The translations under genes and the position numbers were made by a program. The notes beneath the pieces are model-generated. The model was not told the DNA's origin. It worked only from the letters and a program-made list of their open reading frames with translations, and did no database searches. From the NCBI GenBank assembly GCA_028554795.2, contig CM068832.1, forward strand, positions 84,797,049-84,861,048: DNA of 64,000 nucleotides. The letters are read 5' to 3'. Shown piece after piece: positions 23,691 through 36,768 of this stretch (position 1 is the stretch's first letter; the number at the start of each line of letters is the position of its first letter). The stretch is from Sinohyriopsis cumingii (Eukaryota > Mollusca > Bivalvia > Unionida > Unionidae).

Positions 23691-24074
23691 TTATGTACTT
23701 TAGCTGAGTGATGTAAGACCCACTTGGGCCTTTTATTTTTATTGGTACCAAGACCAATGCATATGAGCTGATTTTGCATCTGAAATGGAGAACTTTTACA
23801 ATTCTAAGTACTGTACTTTTTGGTGTAGGATTTTGATCAAACTTGGTAGGCAGACCCATGTCATCAAAATCTTGATCAAATACAATTATCAATGAAATTC
23901 ATGCAGAGTATTTGATGTGACTTTGCAATTGATTCACGAAGCTCATCAACAAACTTGTTAGCTTATGCTGTGACCTTGTTTTCTGTCAAGCATCCATCAT
24001 CTGTCATGCATCCATGATCATAAATTGCTCTTCAGTGCTCTAGAGGCTTTATTTCTGATCAGAGTTTTTTTATT

Positions 24075-24625
24075 AGATTTGGCATGTAAGGCTGTGTCAT
24101 CAGGACAGATGCAGCAATCCACTCACTTCTCAGATTAACTGACCTTGTATTAGATTTGGCATGTAAGCTTGTGTCATCAGGACAGATGTGGCAATCCATG
24201 CTCACTTCTCAGATTAACTGCCCTTGTATTAGATTTGGCATGTAAGGTTGTGTCATCAGGACAGATGCAGCAATCCATGCTCACTTCTCAGATTAACTGC
24301 CCTTGTATTAGATTTGGCATGTAAGCTTGTGTCATCAGGACAGATGCAGCAATCCATGCTCACTTCTCAGATTAACATCCCTTGTATTAGATTTGGCATG
24401 TAAGGTTGTGTCATCAGGACAGATGCAGCAATCCACACTCACTTCTCAGATTAACTGCCCTTGTATTAGATTTGGCATGTACGGTTGTGTCATCAGGACA
24501 GATGCAGCAATCCACACTCACTTCTAAGATTAACTGCCCTTGTTTTAGATTTGGCATGTACGGTTGTCTCATCAGGACAGACGTGGCAATCCACGCTCAC
24601 TTCTCAGATTATCTGCCCTTGCAAT
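24075..24625. repeat. 79-bp tandem repeat, 7 copies
   Basis: Units contain TTTGGCATGTAAGGTTGTGT, CATCAGGACAGATGCAGCAA and CACTTCTCAGATTAACTGCC. Small open frames here arise from the repeat. Confidence 0.95.
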
Positions 24626-24955
24626 GCTGAGTAAATGAGTATATTTTCAGGGCAGGGGTAAGAACAGTTCCAAGTTATGAGAGAGGACCTAGTCCCTGTG
24701 CATGGTTAGATCTACTGGACATTGCTAAATGTGTAAATGACTTGAAAATGGGCAGAGAAACACATATTGCTCAAATCTTTTTGTTGTTCTCTTCATTTTC
24801 AATATGTGAAGTTACAATCATAAGCTCACAAATGTCAGCTAAAATCAGGTGAGTGATATCTGACATTGGGCCTCTTGTTAGAACTCAATTATTACTTGGG
24901 ACTATATATCCAGTATTGTGCTGACATTGTGATACATTTTATTTACACATGCAAA

Positions 24956-24981
24956 TAATAAATAAATAAATAAATAAATAA
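24956..24981. repeat. (AAAT)n microsatellite
   Basis: About six AAAT/AATA units. Confidence 0.9.
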
Positions 24982-25299
24982 TCAAAGTGGATATCTATCT
25001 AATATGTGCCTGCTATAAACCGGTGTGTATTATATTAATGTATGTTTGTTAATGTCTGTTTGTTAATATTTGGTATTTAATATATTTTATGGAATTTTCA
25101 CATCATTACATTTTATATTTTGTCTTCTTTACTTCATTTTAACTTTTATGTTGAAGTATTTACCATCTTAGTTTTGTTGCAATTCGTCTTTACATATCAG
25201 AGAGTTTTACCTTTAGTTGACGCCATATAGTAACTATTGTTTTGATGTGCCATAAAATACTCCATAAGTTCTCCACTGTTTACAGTTACAACCTGTGTA

Positions 25300-25860
25300 A
25301 ATGGCTTGCACTAGAACTGAGGAAGAAGCCTAGTGAGCTGGTTGAAAGGGTCAAAGGTCAGTTTAACTGACTTTCTGAATTGTGTATTTAAACCAGCCTT
25401 TATGGATTGCTCTTTTGTTGTAACAAAGAGGTCTGGCAATCTTTTGGCCCAAAAGGTCCAGGTCACTGGGAGCAAATGTGGCTTGCACTTGAGATAAGGA
25501 AGAAATCAATCAATTTTGGGGTCAGAGGTCAAAGTTATTATGGTTGAAAGAAAAGACAATGTTTCTGCACAATAAAATTAGTTCTAAATCATAGACCTAG
25601 ACCAGTCTTTATGGATTGCTTGTACTCTAGGGTTTTGAAGATGCCTGTCTTTTGTGGAGGGGTGGGGGAGAGCTAAAAAAAGACTATGATCAAGATTACT
25701 GTGGGAGAAGATAAAAGGTATCCTGACCAAACTTTTTGACTGCTCTTTGGATAATTAAGAAACCCATAGGTTCTGGGGTTTGAAAGTCAAAATTCATGAC
25801 CTTGATGAGACTAATAAGATAATGCTTTTTGCACAGAAAGTTTTGTTCAGAACTGTGTAG
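25300..25860. repeat. 'AGGTCA' degenerate repeat family, cluster 2
   Basis: AAAGGTCA, GTTTCTGCACAATAAAA-like and ACCAGTCTTTATGGATTGC words recur every 110-200 bp, matching the family at 7770-8440. Confidence 0.6.
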
Positions 25861-26989
25861 TCAAGGTCATTTAATAAGTGTTTTCATTGACTCTTTAAAT
25901 TGCATCATCTTGTATTCCATTCAGATCTTTTTGCTTTTGAATATTACAACCAATATAATTTTAATCTAATTCATGGATATTCTATCTTCCATATGTTTTC
26001 CAGTTTTGTCTTATAATCATTTGTACTTGTACAATGGAAAATATATATGTTTTTCAGTCGCAGAGTGTGGCAAATTAAAACTTCAGATGTTGTTTCTTTG
26101 TTTCTTGACACTATCATAAGAGAAACTGATAGCTCTTTTATATTAAGCTGATAGGCTTAGGTAATCCCCCTTTTACTTTATACGAGTCATATTTTACTAC
26201 ATTCATTTATGTATTATATGTATTGTGATAAATTGCAGTGGTCTTTCCTGAACTCAACAAATTATCACCTAGATTCATCATTCCAATAGTGTCTTGACTC
26301 CAGACACGATTTGTCCAGACCCTCTATCAGTCTGTACATTGTATATTTTGTATATATGCAAATGAACCTAAATGTATATATGTACATATACATGTCTTTA
26401 TCTTGTATTCAATCTTTGACATCTTTTTACATTATTGACATATATTATGCATTATATCCATTTTATATCAGTCTATCTCTTGGTTGTAATTCCATCATTC
26501 ATCTATCTAAAAGACAGACTGGAAGGTAGCAAGAACCCATAATATTTCTATGGTTAAATTTCTTTAGATTTGCATATAATGTTTAATGTAAATGTCAAAC
26601 ATTTAATTTTTAATCATTGTTAATTTGATCTAATTGAAGTATCATTATATTTCATTTCTAAATTGTAGATTTTCATATTCAGACATTTACCATGACCATA
26701 GATTATAAAAATTTTACGTTTGTATGCTCAAGATCAGATTCACAAAGAAATTTTTTATTGACATTTGATTGTTTGACTTAAAATTAAAAATAATGGCATA
26801 ATAATGGTTCTCTAATTTTGGGGCCTTCTTACATCAGCCTCTCAATCCCAAAGAATCAGTGGCTGAGAATTTTTTTAATCATTTTTTACAATATGTCTGG
26901 TCTTTGGAAGTCACGTATCAAGTCAAAGCATATTTGTACAGCTTTTGAGTGTTAATGTTTACTTGGACTCTATATTTTAATGTAACCAT

Positions 26990-27560
26990 ATAACTACAGC
27001 AATGAGCTATACACCATGATATCAAAGTGAACTTAAATTGTACATTTTGATTACTTTAATAGTCATAGAGCTACAGCAGTGAGATAAAAAGGGTGTCTTA
27101 TAAGTGTACTCAGATTCTAAAATTTGATGACATTAGTGGCCATTGAGTGACATGAGTGAGATATGCATGATGATATTACTCAGACTCAGAATTTTTTAAT
27201 TGTAGCTGTTGAGCTAACAGTGAGATAAACATGCTGGTGTCTAATTGTACTCAGATTTTAAATCTTGAGACTTGGTTGTCATGGAGCTACAGCAGTGAAA
27301 TATACTGGATGATATCTACTTGTACTCTGACTCAGAAGTTTAATGACTTTAGTAGCCATAGAGATATGCAGGATGACTTGGGCTGTCATAGAGCTACAGC
27401 AGTGAGTTAAACAGGCTGATGTCTAAGTGTACTCATATTCTAAATCTTGATGACTTGGGTTGTCATAGACCTACAGCAGTGAGTTAAACAGGGTGATCTC
27501 TAAGTGTACTCACATTCTAAATCTTGATGACTCCAGTAACCATAGCCTACAAAAATGAGA
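26990..27560. repeat. Degenerate tandem repeat of about 77 bp
   Basis: Seven or so diverged units share AGCTACAGCAGTGAG-TAAAC, GGTGATGTCTAAGTGTACTC and ATTCTAAATCTTGATGACTT. Confidence 0.8.
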
Positions 27561-27919
27561 AAGACAGAATGTTGTCTAAGCAGACTTCTGTCCATTTGTG
27601 TAAATTTCTTAGAAATAGAAGACACAGCAAAGTTTCAGAATTTAACTTTAACCCTGAGTCTCAATTTGTACCCAGAATTATTTGACAAACTCCAGGAAAT
27701 TATATACATAAAATATTGGCTTTGCTTAAAAAGATTTTAACTTGTACATAAACATCTAAAGACTGCTTACATTTGTGGTTGATCAGTATAATTACTAATT
27801 CTTTATTATACCAAATAATTTTACAAATGTACATCTGAAATAATGCTTAGGATTTTTTCTCTACATGTAACTTTAGGGCTTATGTATAATTCGTCTAATT
27901 CTGGCTTTCAGGTTGTGTT

Positions 27920-28250
27920 TTAGAGTATTGATTTTAACCATTGACCTGATGTTGGTCGTGTTCTCTTAATTTCATGAACCTCTATCTCTCATGGGGTGTT
28001 GATTAAGAATAATGACCTTTACCACAGATCTTATATTGGTCTTGTTTTATTCACTTTATTAACCTCTATCTCTCATTGGACGGTGTTACAGAATAATGAT
28101 TTATAACACAGACATGATGACCTGACCTGAAGATGGTCTTGTTCTTTTCACTTTATTAACATCAATCTCTCATTGGATGGTGTTTCAGAATAATGATTTG
28201 TAACACAGACCTGATGATGGTCTTGTTATTTTCACTTTACTATCATTAAT
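27920..28250. repeat. Degenerate tandem repeat of about 85-95 bp
   Basis: Four units share GACCTGATGTTGGTC-TGTT, TTCACTTTATTAACCTCTAT-like and CTCTCATTGGATGGTGTT words. Confidence 0.75.
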
Positions 28251-28419
28251 AGCTATTTAGAAGATTACACAATCAATTTGATACTGTTACATGGTAACAT
28301 CACTTTTCATTGGTCTGAGGCATGCCATTTTAAGAGTTCAACACTTAATCATTGAAATTGCATCAGCTGTTTGAGTGTCTTTTCAAACATTTGAACATCT
28401 TAATTGCAGGCATTTGGTA

Positions 28420-29410
28420 AAACTACCTTGTGATTTGTCATGAGATAATAATACTTACATAATGTTTGCTATGTGTTCATGTTTGTCATTGATATTGGTA
28501 GGGACAGGCCATGTATAATAATTCATCTTTAATAATAACAATTGTACCTTGTGCAATAAGTATAAATGTTGACAGATGAATTTTATAGGGATAAATTAAT
28601 CATGGTTGATTCATCATGTACTGGTAATAATAATTGTACAAGGCTTGCTAATTATAAGTATTTGCTGGAGTGACAAACCATACTTGCTAAGTGTAAATGT
28701 TTGACAATGAAAGTAAAATGGACAAATCATGTACGATACATCTTGTAATAGGACCAGTTATAAAGTGTTTACATGGCATAAATGATTTCTTTCGAACCTT
28801 AGATGGAAAGTCCATGTATTTGATACTTCATCTAATGATAATGGTCTATTACAGCATTTGCTAGGTGTAAATGTTCTCCAGTGAAGATGAGAGGGACAAA
28901 CCATGTATGTTGCATCATGTATTATTAATAATGATATTGTAATGTTTGCTAAGTATATGTGCTTGCCAGTAAACCATGTAACAATTATACAATGTATGTT
29001 AAGTGTAAATGTTTGCTAGTAAATTTATGAAGGATACACCATGCATGCTTGTATAATAATAACAACAATACATTGTTTGCTAAGGGTACATATTTCCAAG
29101 TGAACTTTGTGGGAACAAATAATACTTGAGTCATCATGTAATCACAATTATATGATGTTAGCTAAGTGTAAGTGTTTTCCAGTGAACTTGGAAGGTACAG
29201 TTTAACTATGTGTGAGTTGTGTAATAATAATTGTACAAGTTTGCTAAGTTTAAATATTTGCGATTGAACATGGGAGGGACAAAGTGTGTTTATAACAGTT
29301 ATACAATTTGTGCTTGATTCATCGTATAGTAATAGCAGTTATACTAATTTTGCTAAGTCTAAATGTTTGCCAGTGAGCCTTGGACAAACAAGCTGTGCAT
29401 AATTCATTTA
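28420..29410. repeat. Degenerate tandem repeat of about 110-120 bp
   Basis: Eight or more diverged units contain TTTGCTAAGTGTAAATGTTT, CCAGTGAA, GGGACAAACCATGTA-like and CATC-TGTAATAATAA words. Much of 27-29.4 kb is therefore tandem in origin. Confidence 0.7.
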
Positions 29411-29994
29411 GATTGTGCTTCAGCATCTGCTTTCTGAAAATGTTTAGATCAAAAAACCCACAGTTGTACTCAAAGTCTGAAAATCTGGACATTCATTAAC
29501 TTTCCTCCGAATGAAGCTTGAGTCATGTATGCTATTAAGAAATGCATATTATTTTATTAAATTTAGAAAATTTCTCTCAGCTAGTGTCCATAAAGAAAGA
29601 ATATTCACAGTATGTACTCACCATTCCCTTTGTTTGTCAGTAGGAGGTCATTTATTGGTGGTACTGCTTAGTAGATAAAATGGTAATAAGTGAGCTTCAC
29701 CCTCATTAGGAATTGAAAATCTAGGAATTGTAGGTTTGCCTTTTTGCTGAGTTATAAAAATTTGAGTAGTATTTTTGCGAACTTACACACTAAATATTGT
29801 TTTAAATGAATGAATATTCAGTGACTGATAATTGTAGATATTGTGACAATATTTTATCTTGAATATGTAGCAAAATAAAATTTGGTACTTATATACCAAA
29901 CAACAAAGCAATGGAACACCAAAATAGTAGAGATTGGGTATATGTTTAAGTCACTTTTGAAATGATTCTTTGTTGTTTAGGATTAAGGTTTTAC

Positions 29995-30560
29995 AAATAG
30001 AATGTCCATTATTGTTGCCACTATATGGTCTATGTAACAGAAAAGAGTGAAAACCAACAAGTTTTGAAAAATTCAACAAATCATTTACTTCCTCTGAGAT
30101 ACAAAGTGAAAAATTAAAAATGTCTTACAGTATTTTGAATGAAATCCTAAATAATCCTAAAATTATATCTCAACTCCAAAAAATATTGAGCATTCCAAAT
30201 GAGTTCCAGTGATATTCTAGATGAAGTTCAGTAGTGCTGATGCACCAATAGTGTTGATGTATCACAATGATAGAAACCAAATTGTCTTTAAATGAACTCA
30301 CAGTAACTACAAAATGGCTACTTAGTACTAAAGTTTGAACACTTTGCAATTCTGATGAATATTTGAAATAAATCTTCGTATGAACACAACGACGTAGCTC
30401 CACAAAAACTGATGTTTAGGATAGGAATAATAAAGTTAAGATGCAATTTCCGGATCTGAATAATTTAAAATAATTTCTCGATTATCCTAACTTGAAAACA
30501 GTGTCAAATCCTTTAACAGCCATACAATGAGAAATTAGGTTGGTCTGAACTCGATTCCCA
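29995..30560. repeat. Dispersed repeat R1, copy 2
   Basis: Begins with GTGAAAACCAACAAGTTTTG and continues in parallel with 845-970 and 38790-39660. No coding sequence is recognised inside. Confidence 0.55.
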
Positions 30561-31785
30561 TGTAAACTTGTTTACCATTTGAATTTACCTTATAAGGAAG
30601 TACAGACCCACTCTATTAAAGCTACGCACCTTGTTTAAAAATGGTCTTATAATACAACCACAGTTGGAAAAAATTACCTATCAAATGTGTTATATACTAA
30701 ATCAGCCTTACAATCTATAATCGTACAAATTAACACATACTATGTATATATGCATACATAACAATATATTGGTCAGCTTCAATGAACAGTCAGATTGCTT
30801 GTTCATCGTGGTGTCTTGTCTGTTTCTGTTATCAAATTCGAAACTTTCTCTTACCTTGTTTAATTATTCCTCACTAGAAAATTAAATTACATCAGGAGAT
30901 ATCTATCCTAGCATCATTTTACTAAATTTATGAATTTATCCCTTTAATCACAATAATACATATTCTTTCTGAAACCACTCCTAACAATAATTATGGTTCT
31001 TGTAGATGTAGAGATAGAAAAAACGATTCAAGATATATATGAAGTTTTCTTCTTTAAAACAATGTAAGCCTGGTCAAATTCAGTCCAGGTCTAAATTTAT
31101 GGAACCAAATCTAGCCAAGTTATATTTAACAAGTAATCAAAATTCTCAGGTTGTTAAGGCAGAAATTTGAGATGTTAAGTAATACTGGTGTCTGATAATT
31201 TTGACAAAATCTAATATGAAATTATGTGATCTTTTGTGTTTTTGTATATTTCACTGGGGTTTGGTTTTATACTGGAATATATAGTGTGTAATGAAGTGGT
31301 AAATAAATATGATGTGTATACACATGTGTTTGTCTTTTGTTTATATCTTGCAGATTTGTTAGCAGACTATGTGCTCATATTCTCTGATATTGTAAACAAC
31401 AAAAATATTAATTTAAGCAAATGCACATTGTTTTAATGCACCAGACGTTTTATTGGTACACTATTTCGCGTCCCCCTTCCCCCCATCTCTCTCGGACTGT
31501 TGTATGTCCATATTTTCAGGATATTGATTAGCTAACACGCATAAGACAGCATTTTAATAAATAGAATGAATGGCTTTCCTGCTTAGATTTGCTTCAGTGA
31601 TAACTATTTTAGTGAATTATGTGTTCTTTGTTAAAGTTTTCCCCAAGTCAAGTGTAGTTGTGTAAATCACAGCAAATTGCTCACTGTTTTATGAAACTCG
31701 TGTTTATGGGAAGAAAATTGTTGATTTTCAAAGAACTTTCTGGTAAAAATAGGTAAAACTCGGTCATCATCATTTAAGGATCTAA
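30560..31785. other. AT-rich intergenic DNA, no feature
   Basis: No gene, repeat or structure recognised on either strand. Confidence 0.35.
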
Positions 31786-32017
31786 AGTAGTCTTGTATAA
31801 GGGGTTTCTGGCCCAAAACACTATATTCACACGACAACATGATTCTTCCACCCTCCATAGCACTCTCAAATTAGGCTAAACAAATACGAAAACAAACTTT
31901 GTTGAGACAACACAATTTTATTTCATAATCGTTTACTCGTCAAGGATATATTATTGAATCATCGCAGTCGTCAACCAATAGGGTTTCATCTAGAAATACC
32001 CCTTATACAAGACTACT
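31786..32017. mobile_element. MITE-like element with 20-bp terminal inverted repeats
   Basis: AGTAGTCTTGTATAAGGGGT at 31786-31805 is repeated exactly in inverted orientation at 31998-32017, 192 bp apart. No target duplication was found. It lies next to the Polinton-like fossil. Confidence 0.65.
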
Positions 32018-32409
32018 TGTATATTTTACACAACATTTTAAAACATTTTTATAGGACATTTATAAAAAAAAAAAAAAAAAAATTTGCAAAGAGATTGCTA
32101 TTGATTTATATGTCACAAAATTGCTAGAGACTTTTCGAGATATTTCTAACGTTTCAGCTTTTGCAATAATATAACTCACATCATCATGACAGAACATATA
32201 CATATTTATTTTATCGCTGATAAGAGCCTCAGATTCTAACATTTTGATAAAATTTGCATGAAAAACTATTGTCTTATTAACGTAACATGTTTTTCAGCTG
32301 ATCATCAACTGGAATTTTTCTGTATTTGTTTTGTGATATTGGATTATTATGATTATCAACAGTTTTAACGAACTCTTTTATCATCATAGCAAGTTTTTCA
32401 AAAATATAT

Positions 32410-34430
32410 TTGCTGAGTAGAGAAAACGCTTATTTATCTGGCGGAACACGGTTAAGTACAATTGTTGGTTATACTGATGGCGAGTCACCTCAGTTTACTC
32501 ATTTAAGATCTTCAATGCTCGCATATGTTTCTATAAATGTATTATCGATGATAAATAGATTCCCTGACACTGCAGTCAGAGTTGCAAGGGATTCATTTTA
32601 TATCGAGGAAAAAAATACTCAAAATTACAGACTCGTTTTACAAGTACTGATGTGTAATGGGGCAAATGGAGAATAAAAGAAGAAACGTTATATAATTATT
32701 CCAAATCCGCAGATGTTGAGATCAAGGATATTTATTATAAAAATAATCAGATATCGGATGTATCGTCTGCGGCTTCTGTGTATGATCCAGTATCCAGACA
32801 CAAGACGGTCTATCTAAACGAACCGGGGTGTTCTGGTAAGACGAATCAGCGATCGAATTATTTCGACAGCATTCAGATAATGTTTTTTTTAACACCTACA
32901 CACAGACTTGGAAGATAAATGAAATAACGAAGAGTACAATCACGTACTTATCACGGATTCTTTTATACAAGGGTGACGCATGGACTCCTGATCGAATGGG
33001 AGCGAAATATATTCCAAGGATCATCATTTGGGATGAAATATGTACAGTGTCGTTAGAAACATTAAAAATATTTCGTGATTGGTTATTAACAAAAAATACT
33101 GCTGTGATAATGTGTGGCGACCATGGTCAACCACCACCTTTTCTTGGGTTATCTCCACATCATTGGCTAAAGAATTTTGTTGATTATTATGAAGAAATAA
33201 ATGATAATCATATGTCTCTTGATGTAGAATTAAGAGAGTTTAAAAAGTTGATTAGACTACAACCGAATAAAATTCAATGTGGTGGCACTCTACAATTTTG
33301 TATTTTGCATAGGGTTAGGATTTTAAAGAAAAAGAATTTCCCCGGATTTCCTCATTGGTTATACTGGCTATTTAAAAAAGACCTTGTATATCTTAGGTAT
33401 AATTCAAAGAACCTTTAATTCTCTTTATTTTGGTGTATGATTGGGTGTACTATGGGTTATAGAGTATAGTTATATGGGATATATAGTATACAGCTTGGCC
33501 TTACTTCAGATGTGCACCTTTCAAAAAAGTGCTAGCTCTACTTGGTCATTTTCACTTCCTGAACTTCAGAGGTAAATTGTATAAAAAAGAACCGATAACT
33601 TTTTTTATATTTGATATATTTGGTAATTCATTCATTGCACTTTCAGAAGCTGGTATTGTCTAGTCAGGGAAAATTCATTTTCCCTATTTTAATAGCTGCT
33701 ATGTATAGTGTACTTTAGACTAATTCAGGCTGTTTTTTTTAACACAAAGGAGCAGTCAATTTAGTTAGCAGTGTGCTTAAATCCTGTACAATTTCCAAAA
33801 GTACAATATACAAAAGAAATATCATCCACATTACATTGATGCTGCATAGAGGTATGCCAACATTCTCTCCATTGTGTATGTGTTAAATGCGAACTACTTC
33901 ACCTTACATAAGTCACTCTCTCAAAAGTACATATTAACTGGTGAGCGCCCCTGTGAAGTAATGCGTGAAATAATTTCAGAAACTTCCATGAACGAATTTC
34001 TGCAAACGTGGAGACCAAATGATTTGATAGTTGCAAGTAGAAAGATCGTGATACACTTCAACAACAATTATTTATGTTACATAAAGAAACGTTTCCTGAA
34101 TTACTAGTGCCGCTGTGTTATCGACCAGCATATACACGACGGCAAAAAATATTGACGTTGATATACCAAGAAAGACTTAGAAACAAAATCTTGTATTAAA
34201 TGATATTATTTTAGTTGATGTCAATATTGTTGAGTATACGCTAAAAATGAACAAATCTCCGTGGACGTTAGGATACGCGATGACGATTCATTCATCTCAG
34301 GAGTTAGCTATTTCTGATACTCTAGTTTGGATTGTAGATAATCGTGTCGAATGGTCAAACTTAGTTTTTTTGGCAGTGTCTCGGGTCAGAAGAATATCCC
34401 AGCTGCGAAGAATTGTTATAGACGCTACAT
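32410..34430 (+). pseudogene. Superfamily 1 helicase remnant
   Basis: Separate pieces carry recognisable helicase text: a P-loop-like region near 32825, a Walker B IIIWDEICT (near 33020), MCGDHGQPPPF (near 33110) and a C-terminal block with TIHSSQELAI and LAVSRVRRISQLRR (34280-34420). This order fits Pif1/RecD-like helicases of invertebrate virus-like elements. It is broken several times. Confidence 0.7.
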
Positions 34431-34717
34431 AAAGTATTGATGATGCAACTGACGATAGCACAATAAGAAAATAATTAGCCAGTTATAAGCAAAGTGATAA
34501 AAAAAAAATAATCGAGATTTTGATATCGATATTGAATTTATTAACACGCTGAAGCAGCAGCAGAATAATCACTGTACGAGCTGTAATTGTATAATGTTGT
34601 GGCAGTACTCTAGTAATAATCCAAGACAATTTACCGTACACAGAAACGATTGTAGTCTTGGTCATACGCTCGAAAATGTGATGCTGACCTGCCTTGAATG
34701 TAATCGACGTAACTGTG

Positions 34718-35480
34718 CTAGTTAAGTGATCGTATTGGTAATTGTGTATCTTTAGGAATTACTTGTAGTTGTTCACGTGTAAATTCACGTTGACGAGCAG
34801 TTGAATCTAGTCTGTAGATTGCAGGTCTACCCGTAGATCTTTTTATACTAGATATATTGTACGTCGTAATACTCCAAATAGGATCAGTCGCTATTTTTTT
34901 CCCACCTTCAGGTTCACCAGGTTCATATAAATACCATAAAGTTACATTGCCAAATACTGGCTGCGTTGAAACATCACGTCGTTGTATTGATATACGCGCG
35001 CTTGTGATTGCATTAACGGGTTTCAACGCAGTTGTTAGAGTAATTTCATTATTTAATGCAGCCATCACAGTTGGCGATCTTGCAACCTACTCGCGAGATC
35101 TTTTGTCTTTAATTATTTCCTTCGCGTATTGATATCCAAATAACCGTTCAGCAAGAACTCGATTAAATCATTCAACAATTGCCTGATCGCGATGAATTGC
35201 AGTATGCCCTCGTCTTATTTTGACATTATGTTGCTTCATCAGCGATGATACTGCACCCTAACAATTTTTGCCAGGATCAACTTGTAACAGCTGTGGCCAT
35301 CATAGACCACCTTTTTGAATAATTCGTTTAAACGCAAAAGCTACTTAGCAGCTGTCTTTGTTGATAACGGTTCTGCTTCTATGTATCTACTTGCAATATC
35401 AACGACGATATTGCCTGTCAGGCTAATCATTTTTCAGCAGTAGAACGTTCGACACTTGCTGCTTCAGCGAGTTTACTAAT
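34718..35480 (-). pseudogene. DDE integrase remnant
   Basis: On the minus strand, a core-like stretch containing DIASRYIEAEPLS is followed by RVLAERLFGYQYAKEII and by a C-terminal segment with LWYLYEPGEPEGG, SSIKRSTGRPAIYRLD and EFTREQLQVIP. This layout is seen in integrases of Polinton-like elements. It is broken several times. Confidence 0.65.
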
Positions 35481-35559
35481 CGCTGCTCTACCTTTCCAGT
35501 ATCCTCTTGGGGAATAATAAAACGACTCCATTACTTCAATAATCGGTTGATTAATTACC

Positions 35560-36070
35560 GTTTCCCAATACAAGCTTACCCTTCATTGCAGATCTCACCA
35601 ACCAATTAGCTAATGATTCTTTGAAAGATTTATTTTTTATGGAATTTAGCGCCTGAATTTATTTTACATCTGCGATGTGTCGCTGCTGAAGATCTTTACT
35701 TTTATAAGTTACATCATGAGCATGACACGCTTTATCAATAGCATTTATTGGATATTCACCTGGTTTTGGTTGATCTTGGTTATCAAGTCTGATATCAAGT
35801 CGAGTTCCAGTGCCACATAATTATATCCTGGGAGATGTTTTTTTCCTGGGTACTTATCCTATGGTGTTCCTGGTAGTTTGGCTAACTGGGCGGCAATATC
35901 ACCTCCTCTTTTTTATATTGCTTGGATCAGAAATAAATTTAAATTTCTTTGTACCGCATCGTTCACACTTGCCTGTAACTGCTGACCTGTTATTTTTTGT
36001 TTTAATAGTTGTTCGTTCACCTGTGGGGGTACGCGTCCTGCATTTCACAAAATATAAATTCATATTATAA
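35560..36070 (-). pseudogene. Zinc-ribbon and parvovirus-type phospholipase A2-like remnant
   Basis: The minus strand shows two CxxC pairs (YFVKCRTRT, KCERCGTKKFKF), as in DUF5679-type zinc ribbons. Next comes a segment with CGTGTRLDIRL, KPGEYPINAIDKACHAHDVT and RHIADVK. It resembles the PLA2 domain of parvovirus VP1, with its active-site His-Asp pair. Broken in a few places. Confidence 0.6.
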
Positions 36071-36074
36071 TTAT

Positions 36075-36629
36075 ATGGATGTAATTGATTTTTCAGCGAC
36101 ACGAGCGCGAGAACCGATCGAGCATCATGCTGCGTTACCAAATTCTGTTCGAATGATTATCATAGGTCCATCTGGATCTGGTAAAACGCAACTGCTGCTT
36201 AATTTGATAATGAGATGGTTAAAATGGGATAAGTTGTATTTGGTTGCACCGTCTGTAGATGATCAGCGATGCTACGATGTACTTAAAGACTTAAATGAAA
36301 ACGCAAAGTTGCTGGATGAAAACGGTGATGATGTTATTGAATTTATTACTAACATCAGTGAAGCACCGTCCATAGATGATATTGATGGAAAATTAATAAA
36401 TTTAGTTGTGTACGATGACGTGATGTTGGACAAACAGTCCAATCGAGCTAGAATATTTTCTCGAGATAGACATAAAAACATGGATTTGATTTATGTAACC
36501 CAGCGGTATGCGCAAATACCAAAAGTGAGTAGAGATAATTGTAATATTCTTGATGTGATTAACGGAGTGGACACGCATACGTTGCAAAATATTCATCGGA
36601 CTTTGGTGCAGCGGAGAGATGGATTATAA
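36075..36629 (+). CDS. A32-like packaging ATPase of the Polinton-like fossil
   Basis: A 185-codon open frame starting at ATG 36075. A Walker A GPSGSGKT occurs about 30 residues in, LVVYDDV looks like Walker B, and a following VTQRYAQIPK fits the sensor region of FtsK/HerA-type DNA-packaging ATPases found in Polintons and large DNA viruses. It is the best-preserved part of this element and slightly short for the family. Confidence 0.75.
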   Translation: MDVIDFSATRAREPIEHHAALPNSVRMIIIGPSGSGKTQLLLNLIMRWLKWDKLYLVAPSVDDQRCYDVLKDLNENAKLLDENGDDVIEFITNISEAPSIDDIDGKLINLVVYDDVMLDKQSNRARIFSRDRHKNMDLIYVTQRYAQIPKVSRDNCNILDVINGVDTHTLQNIHRTLVQRRDGL

Positions 36630-36751
36630 TCTTTTTAAAAATGTATTTACTCGGGCTCAATCAACCTCGCATCGATTTATAACAATACATTTGCATGATC
36701 CGCGGTAACGATATCGAATCGGTCTTTATACAATTTTAAATTAATAGCAGC

Positions 36752-36768
36752 GGGGGGGGGGGGGGGGG
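36752..36768 (+). repeat. Poly-G tract (17 G)
   Basis: Uninterrupted G run followed by CGA. Confidence 0.95.

Larger units (their letters stand above)
32400..36640. mobile_element. Polinton-like element fossil (helicase, ATPase, integrase, PLA2/zinc-ribbon)
   Basis: Viral-type gene remnants are arranged on both strands: helicase (+, 32410-34430), integrase (-, 34718-35480), a phospholipase-like and zinc-ribbon protein (-, 35560-36070) and a packaging ATPase (+, 36075-36629). The set is typical of Polinton-like virus relatives. No capsid gene or terminal inverted repeats were recognised. Its AT-rich composition matches its surroundings and it is broken in at least ten places, so it is old. 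It is not the same family as the element at 57-64 kb. Confidence 0.7.
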
